Assembly (NCBI GenBank): GCA_002422545.1
Contig: DIWF01000012.1
Coordinates: 1 to 11,760 of the forward strand
DNA length: 11,760 nt
DNA from: Firmicutes bacterium UBA6113
GTDB taxonomy: Bacteria; Bacillota; Clostridia; Tissierellales; Sedimentibacteraceae
Direction: 5' to 3'
The translations under genes were made by a program, and so were the position numbers. The notes under the pieces are model-generated. The model searched no databases. It was not told the DNA's origin and saw only the letters and a list, made by a program, of their open reading frames with translations. This document shows, one piece after another, positions 7,757-11,760 of the stretch (the first letter of the stretch is position 1; every line of letters starts with the position of its first letter).

Positions 7757-7774
7757 AAAAGCCAAAAGGCTTTT
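7757..7774 (-). terminator. Terminator-like stem-loop between patB and abgT
   Basis: On the minus strand AAAAGCC-TTTT-GGCTTTT forms a perfect 7-bp stem with a TTTT loop, nine bases after the patB stop codon, and the 3' arm itself ends in TTTT. It resembles a short intrinsic terminator. The next gene begins about 50 bases later with no convincing promoter, so it is more likely a leaky terminator or an intercistronic stabilising hairpin. Confidence 0.6.
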
Positions 7775-7782
7775 AATGCGGA

Positions 7783-8961
7783 TTACTTATTTGACAATTT
7801 TATTACGGCCATTTTCAAATTGTTCATTGCTTTTTCCAAAGTTGCCCTAGGGCAAGCAACATTCAATCTCATGAATCCTGGTTTTGCTCCAAAGGATCTG
7901 CCGTCATTTAATCCAAGATGTGCCTCATTGACCATAAAGTTTACCAGTTCGTCACCACCTAAATTCAAGCTGCGACAATCCAGCCACATTAGGTAAGTGC
8001 TCTCTGGTAATCTTGTTTTAATTTGAGGAATATTATTTTCACAGAATTCTTTCACATAAATCATATTACTTTCAATATAAGGTAAAAGCTGATTAAGCCA
8101 TTCTTCACCATAATTATAAGCGGCTTCCACAGCAACAAGGCTGAAGCAATTATTTCTGGTTACGTCCATTCGCTTCCAGAATCCTTCAAACTTATCTTTC
8201 ACCTCTTTATTTGGAAATACAGTGGTGGACGCCTGTAATCCTGCGAGATTGAAAGTCTTTGTTGCAGAAATGCATGTGATAGTGATATCTGAAAACTCCT
8301 TTGATATTGAAGCAAATGGTATATGCTTATTTCCCCACAGCATTAAGTCGGAATGAATTTCGTCTGAAACTACCATTACATTATACTTAAGGCATAGTTC
8401 TCCAATTTTTATTAACTCTTCTTTTGCCCACACTCTTCCTACTGGATTGTGTGGATTGCAAAGAATGAAGAGCTTAGGACCTTGCTTGAGCTTCTTTTCG
8501 AAATCTTCAAAGTCGATGGCAAAAAAATTGTTTTCTTCTTTAAGCTCACTAGTAAGAGGTATTCGTCCCCAATTTTCTACTGAGTCAAAAAATTCTGAAT
8601 ACACCGGTGTTAAAAAAAATACCTTGTCGCCTTCATTACTAAACTCTCTCACGGCAGTGCACAGAGCAGGTACAACACCTAGATTAAACCCTACTAAGTC
8701 TTTGTTAACTTCCCAATTATTACGACGCTTCTGCCAATTGCATACCGCATCAAAATAAGAATCCGGACGGGAAGTATAACCGAAAATACCCTGCTCAGCT
8801 CTTTTCTGTATGGCATCTATAATCGGCTGAGCTACCTTGAGATCCATATCTGCAATCCAAAGAGGAATTAAATCATCTCTTCCAAATTTGTTTTTCGATT
8901 CGTCATATTTTACAGAAAAATTATTGCTTCGATCAACTGGTTTATTAAAGTTATAAATCAT
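7783..8961 (-). CDS. patB: PatB/MalY-family PLP-dependent cysteine-S-conjugate beta-lyase
   Basis: Cytosolic fold-type I PLP enzyme of 392 aa, the MalY/PatB branch of the aminotransferase class I/II superfamily. Members cleave the C-S bond of cystathionine, cysteine S-conjugates or cyst(e)ine, giving pyruvate, ammonia and a thiol or persulfide. Visible: IPLWIADMD (32-40) typical of MalY/PatB; Tyr121 in the cofactor region; CNPHNPVGR (168-176); Asp200 in SDEIHSD, binding the PLP nitrogen; Schiff-base Lys235 in SATKTFNLAG; and Arg365 in FMRLN for the substrate carboxylate. AAGGA precedes the ATG. It is the first gene after a sigma-54 promoter and lies 260 bases downstream of the sigma-54 activator gene. 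MalY also acts as a regulatory partner in E. coli, but the intact catalytic residues favour enzyme function. An aminotransferase role cannot be strictly excluded. Natural substrate unknown. Confidence 0.92.
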   Translation of the reverse strand: MIYNFNKPVDRSNNFSVKYDESKNKFGRDDLIPLWIADMDLKVAQPIIDAIQKRAEQGIFGYTSRPDSYFDAVCNWQKRRNNWEVNKDLVGFNLGVVPALCTAVREFSNEGDKVFFLTPVYSEFFDSVENWGRIPLTSELKEENNFFAIDFEDFEKKLKQGPKLFILCNPHNPVGRVWAKEELIKIGELCLKYNVMVVSDEIHSDLMLWGNKHIPFASISKEFSDITITCISATKTFNLAGLQASTTVFPNKEVKDKFEGFWKRMDVTRNNCFSLVAVEAAYNYGEEWLNQLLPYIESNMIYVKEFCENNIPQIKTRLPESTYLMWLDCRSLNLGGDELVNFMVNEAHLGLNDGRSFGAKPGFMRLNVACPRATLEKAMNNLKMAVIKLSNK

Positions 8962-9005
8962 TTTAAGTACATCCTTTCAGTCAATATTTATTCATATTCT
9001 ATATT

Positions 9006-9022
9006 TGCAATAAGTATGCCAA
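9006..9022 (-). promoter_or_regulatory. Sigma-54 (-24/-12) promoter driving patB cluster
   Basis: Minus strand TTGGCATACTTATTGCA matches the sigma-54 consensus TGGCAC-N5-TTGCW with one change (T for C at the end of the -24 box). The invariant GG and GC are separated by exactly 10 bases. Counting from the -12 C, transcription would start near 8995, giving a leader of about 33 bases before the patB ATG. A sigma-54 activator gene lies immediately upstream, as is usual for such pairs. This is one of the strongest regulatory calls in the window. Confidence 0.9.
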
Positions 9023-9024
9023 AT

Positions 9025-9057
9025 ATAAAACAAGCAGAGAAACTAATATTCTCCGCT
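9025..9057 (-). terminator. Intrinsic terminator of the activator gene
   Basis: On the minus strand AGCGGAGAA pairs with TTCTCTGCT (9 bp including one G-U, 7-base loop), followed by TGTTTTAT. It lies about 165 bases after the activator stop codon and ends just before the -24 box of the sigma-54 promoter, so it would insulate the cluster from read-through from the activator gene. The same inverted repeat could alternatively be a protein-binding site. Confidence 0.68.
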
Positions 9058-9062
9058 AAAAT

Positions 9063-9088
9063 GCATGTACAGCCTGGACTGTTTATAC
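9063..9088. promoter_or_regulatory. Candidate upstream activator site (imperfect dyad)
   Basis: GCATGTACAG and CTGTTTATAC flank a 6-base centre; seven of ten positions are symmetric, including a perfect ACAG-N6-CTGT core. The centre is about 80 bases upstream of the predicted sigma-54 start site, inside the range where enhancer-binding proteins bind. It is the best dyad I found in the 9058-9221 gap. With only one copy and no known motif for this regulator, the call is tentative. Confidence 0.35.
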
Positions 9089-9200
9089 TTTAAAAAGTCA
9101 TACAAGGCCTGAATTTGCTAAATATCAAACAATACAAACTAATTATACCTTAAACAAGCCAATATAATTTCATTTTCTTAAATGTCCAAATATGAAAATC

Positions 9201-9218
9201 TTTAACCATTTTAACCAT
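9201..9218. repeat. Short tandem direct repeat
   Basis: TTTAACCAT occurs twice in perfect tandem three bases beyond the activator stop codon. It may be a simple duplication or part of a direct-repeat binding site for the activator at about -206 to -223 from the sigma-54 start. Nothing further supports a function. Confidence 0.4.
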
Positions 9219-9221
9219 TTC

Positions 9222-11288
9222 TTATAGCTCCTGAAGAAATCTAATCCCCTTTTCCGTAATTTTGGTACCGCTGCGTCCTTTTGAAACTTTTACAAGTTTG
9301 AAGCTGTCCATTTGCTGAAGCATCCCCCGAACCTCCTGTTCAGTAAGAAAAATACCTTGATTTTCGGCTTGCTTTGAAATGGCCTTACGGCCGATAGAGC
9401 TGCTTTTTCTTGTTGCATCATAAAGTTGCGTTAAAATGAACTTATAATCCTCTTCACGACTGCCCAAACTTTTTAAGATTAACTGGAATTGTGCTTTTTC
9501 CTTTTCATCAGATTTAATTTTGCCAACATGTAAATCGTCCCTTTTTAATGCCGGAGGCAGGTCGTCATATTCAACCGACGGAATATCCATATAGGTAAGA
9601 TATTCTACATAATTGCGAAGCTCTCGTACATTTCCGCTCCAAGAGTGCTGCATAAAAGCTATTTCTGCATCTTTTGAAAGAACAAATTTTCCCCCCAACT
9701 CTGATTTTATTCTATTAAACAGCAAAAAAATATCATCGCCACGGTCTCTAAGAGGAGGAAGCTGTATTGGAAGAGTATTAAGCCTGTAATATAAATCCTT
9801 GCGAAAGCTACCGTTTTCCACAAGTGTAACAAGGTTTTCATTTGTTGCTGCAACTATTCGCACATCAACATTGATAATTTTATTGCCTCCAACGTGCAGT
9901 ACTTCCTTTTCCTGTATAACACGAAGAAGTTTTACCTGAAGATTTACACTCATTCCTTCTATCTCATCAAGAAACAGTGTTCCCTTGTGAGCAAATTCAA
10001 ATAGTCCGAGCTTTCCGCCTTTTTTAGCGCCAGTAAACGCTCCTTCATCATAACCAAAAAGTTCGCTTTCCAATAGGTTGTCCGGAATTGCGGCACAATT
10101 AATGGCGACAAATGGGTAATCACGTCTGGGTGAATGATTATGAATGGCATGAGCAAATAACTCCTTGCCCGTTCCGCTTTCTCCCGTTATTAATATAGAG
10201 CCATTAGTTGCTGCCATCTTTTTAGATATATCAACGGCCTTTTTCATAGACTGACTGCTTCCTATAATATCGTTGAATACATATTTTGCCTTGTGACCCT
10301 TGTTAAGAAGCTGCATTCTTAGCTTGTGCTGCTTGTATTCTTCATCTGTGAAGCGCCTTAATAAGGCGAAAGCTCCAATGTATTTGCCTCCTCGTATAAC
10401 AGGTGTTACTGTTAAACTAATATCTGTGTCCGTCACCTTTATTAAACGCGATTTAATTTCATACAGATTTGTTCTACACTCCTCAAATGGTATGAATGGA
10501 AGAACCTCTTTTGCATACTTGCTTAGAATTTGATCCCTATTAATGCCTAGAATTTCTTCGACCTTTGAGTTATATGCAAATACACGATCTTCTTCATTAA
10601 TGGCTACAATACCTTCATCGAGAATGTTTATTAAAATTTCGAACCGACTTTCAAGCCTGATGGAACGACCGTACAAAAGATTGAAATTATAGCTATTGTC
10701 TGCAATTGAATTGAAATAATCATAAATTTGGGGCTGTTCCAAAAGATATTCGAGATTTAGCTTTAGAGCAATTTCCACGACAGTTGCTGCATCCAGTACT
10801 CTTGCTCCAATATCCATAACATTGGCAACAGAAGCAGGCACATGTCTTGTTTCTCCAGGAGTAATTGCAAAATCAAGTCCTGGAATTTCTTTCATACCCG
10901 GATAAATAGGTACAAACTCAACATTATTTACACCTAGCTGATTTAAACGCGTTACACCCTCAATGGCCATTTTACTGCTTAAATTTACAAACATGGCTCG
11001 AGTCCCTTTAGGAAGTTTTAATAATTCATTCAAGCTCTGTCGTGTAAAAGTAAGCCTTATTTCTACAGTGTTTCCGTCTAAGGGTATATACTTGTTGATA
11101 TCTTCATTGCTCTCAAATGCATCTGTAGAAATTATATATAAATCAGCCTTTCGGATAGAGCGAGCAGAACCGTCCTGAATGTTGTAAGTATCTATTTTGA
11201 CAATGTCACCAAACAATGTTTTTAATTGCATGGCATAAATGTATACAGCCTGGGAATCCAAAGTTATTAGAGCGATACTTTTTTGCAT
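9222..11288 (-). CDS. Sigma-54-dependent transcriptional activator (sensor-PAS-AAA+-winged helix)
   Basis: Enhancer-binding protein of 688 aa that uses ATP to remodel sigma-54 RNA polymerase. Domains: residues 1 to about 195, an alpha/beta sensor that may be PrpR_N-like (inference); PAS about 213-310; AAA+ about 338-575 with Walker A GESGTGKE (369-376), sigma-54-contacting GAFTGA (416-421), Walker B LFLDEIEG (438-445) and WSGNVRELRN (550-559, usually WPGN). The C-terminus (about 595-688) is not the standard Fis-type helix-turn-helix: it reads as a winged-helix-like segment ending in KGRSGTKITEKGIRFLQEL. The ATG has AAGGGGA upstream and a sigma-A-type promoter. No His-kinase phosphoacceptor receiver motif is evident, so it is probably a one-component sensor of a metabolite. 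The adjacent sigma-54 promoter makes the patB cluster its likely target; autoregulation is unknown. Confidence 0.93.
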   Translation of the reverse strand: MQKSIALITLDSQAVYIYAMQLKTLFGDIVKIDTYNIQDGSARSIRKADLYIISTDAFESNEDINKYIPLDGNTVEIRLTFTRQSLNELLKLPKGTRAMFVNLSSKMAIEGVTRLNQLGVNNVEFVPIYPGMKEIPGLDFAITPGETRHVPASVANVMDIGARVLDAATVVEIALKLNLEYLLEQPQIYDYFNSIADNSYNFNLLYGRSIRLESRFEILINILDEGIVAINEEDRVFAYNSKVEEILGINRDQILSKYAKEVLPFIPFEECRTNLYEIKSRLIKVTDTDISLTVTPVIRGGKYIGAFALLRRFTDEEYKQHKLRMQLLNKGHKAKYVFNDIIGSSQSMKKAVDISKKMAATNGSILITGESGTGKELFAHAIHNHSPRRDYPFVAINCAAIPDNLLESELFGYDEGAFTGAKKGGKLGLFEFAHKGTLFLDEIEGMSVNLQVKLLRVIQEKEVLHVGGNKIINVDVRIVAATNENLVTLVENGSFRKDLYYRLNTLPIQLPPLRDRGDDIFLLFNRIKSELGGKFVLSKDAEIAFMQHSWSGNVRELRNYVEYLTYMDIPSVEYDDLPPALKRDDLHVGKIKSDEKEKAQFQLILKSLGSREEDYKFILTQLYDATRKSSSIGRKAISKQAENQGIFLTEQEVRGMLQQMDSFKLVKVSKGRSGTKITEKGIRFLQEL

Positions 11289-11324
11289 AAAAAATCCCCT
11301 TTTTCATAATGTGTATGTACTATT

Positions 11325-11353
11325 ATTATTCGTGATATAAACAATAGTGTCAA
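11325..11353 (-). promoter_or_regulatory. Sigma-A promoter of the activator gene
   Basis: On the minus strand a perfect TTGACA (-35) is followed after 17 bases by AATAAT (-10, 5/6). It is about 37 bases upstream of the activator ATG. This predicts constitutive low-level expression of the activator by the housekeeping sigma factor. No overlapping operator is obvious. Confidence 0.78.
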
Positions 11354-11479
11354 GCATAATTATATGTAATGTTATTAATTATTTGTAATTTTATAAATAG
11401 AGAGTTCCCATAACATATAAATCCTCTTGAATGCTAAGACGTTGTTTTTAGATATTATGATAGAGATTTACTATTATAT

Positions 11480-11511
11480 AAAAAAAGAACGGCTCTTATA
11501 AAGAACCGTTC
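11480..11511 (-). terminator. Intrinsic terminator of nifJ
   Basis: On the minus strand GAACGGTTCTT pairs with AAGAGCCGTTC (11 bp with one G-U, TAT loop), followed by a run of seven T. It starts about 10 bases after the nifJ stop codon and separates nifJ from the activator's promoter. The remaining 11354-11479 stretch is AT-rich and holds no gene I can support. Confidence 0.92.
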
Positions 11512-11521
11512 CATCTTTTTA

Positions 11522-11760
11522 TTAATATTTCATTTCAGCCATTCTTACATAGCCTTCATATCTTTCCTTAGCATCTTTTTCTGCTTTGGCAAATAATTCT
11601 TCAGCTATTTCTGGGAATGAACCTTTCAATGATACATATCTTACTTCGCCTTCAAGGAATTCTCTGAATGAAGTCTTTGGCTCTTTAGAATCCAGTATGA
11701 ATGGGTTCTTGCCTTCTTCCTTGAGAAGTGGGTTGAATCTGTATAAATGCCAGTATCCTG
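11522..11760 (-). CDS. nifJ: Pyruvate:ferredoxin (flavodoxin) oxidoreductase, C-terminus (partial)
   Basis: The last 78 codons of a large gene that runs off the right edge; its start lies outside. The translated end begins GYWHLYRFNPLLKEEGKNPF and continues with ILDSKEP, FLEGEVRYVSL and FPEIAEELFAKAEKDAKERY, ending EMKY. This is the characteristic C-terminus of single-chain pyruvate:ferredoxin oxidoreductase, the thiamine-diphosphate and iron-sulfur enzyme of anaerobes that turns pyruvate and CoA into acetyl-CoA, CO2 and reduced ferredoxin. It is followed by its own terminator, so it is a separate transcription unit from the activator. It could use the pyruvate released by the nearby C-S lyase, but it is a housekeeping gene and proximity may be coincidence. 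Confidence 0.9.
   Translation of the reverse strand, partial: GYWHLYRFNPLLKEEGKNPFILDSKEPKTSFREFLEGEVRYVSLKGSFPEIAEELFAKAEKDAKERYEGYVRMAEMKY

Noticed and set aside
8447..8758. Plus-strand open frame of 103 codons within patB
   Set aside because: It is antisense to a confidently identified enzyme gene, lacks a ribosome site and has no recognisable protein features.
11244..11253. TACAGCCTGG in the 5' part of the activator gene also occurs at 9068-9077 in the candidate upstream site
   Set aside because: A 10-base match in 11.7 kb is expected many times by chance, and the second copy is inside coding sequence without the dyad partner.
11354..11479. Possible small gene or RNA in the activator-nifJ gap
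   Set aside because: AT-rich, no ribosome site with an open frame and no stable structure apart from the nifJ terminator.

Overview
The window looks like a chromosomal segment from a low-GC anaerobic Firmicute of the class Clostridia; the genus cannot be fixed from sequence alone. The basis is AT-rich DNA, strong AGGAGG-type ribosome binding sites, a pyruvate:ferredoxin oxidoreductase, an AGCS amino-acid symporter and a sigma-54 activator. There is no sign of a transposon, phage, CRISPR array, tRNA or rRNA. Except for the first gene, everything is on the minus strand.

Layout: (1) positions 56-1444 (+), an AGCS sodium:amino-acid symporter ending at a terminator shared with (2) a convergent gene for a 471-aa lipoprotein with a copper-amine-oxidase-N-like C-terminal domain, which has its own promoter. 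(3) A four-gene cluster, read right to left: PatB/MalY-type PLP-dependent C-S lyase, AbgT-family transporter, M24 metallopeptidase-like protein and CoA-disulfide reductase/rhodanese fusion, closed by a terminator. (4) Directly upstream, a 688-aa sigma-54-dependent activator with an alpha/beta N-terminal sensor, PAS, AAA+ and an unusual winged-helix-like C-terminus. (5) At the right edge, the last 78 codons of nifJ (pyruvate:ferredoxin oxidoreductase) with its terminator.

The most interesting part is the activator plus the four-gene cluster. A near-consensus sigma-54 promoter (TGGCAT-N5-TTGCA, GG-N10-GC spacing) lies 33-60 bases upstream of the C-S lyase start codon. It is preceded by a terminator-like hairpin and an imperfect dyad that could be the activator's upstream site. 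The inferred function is uptake of a small amidated or peptidic compound (AbgT family), peptide/amide cleavage (M24), beta-cleavage of a cysteine S-conjugate or cystathionine-like compound to pyruvate, ammonia and a thiol or persulfide (PatB), and reduction of the disulfide or persulfide products (CoA-disulfide reductase/rhodanese). The individual families are recognised with confidence; the joint pathway and its substrate are inference. The junctions after the C-S lyase and transporter genes carry strong stem-loops (one has a 17-bp stem followed by a 20-bp perfect palindrome), suggesting differential expression or mRNA processing within the cluster.
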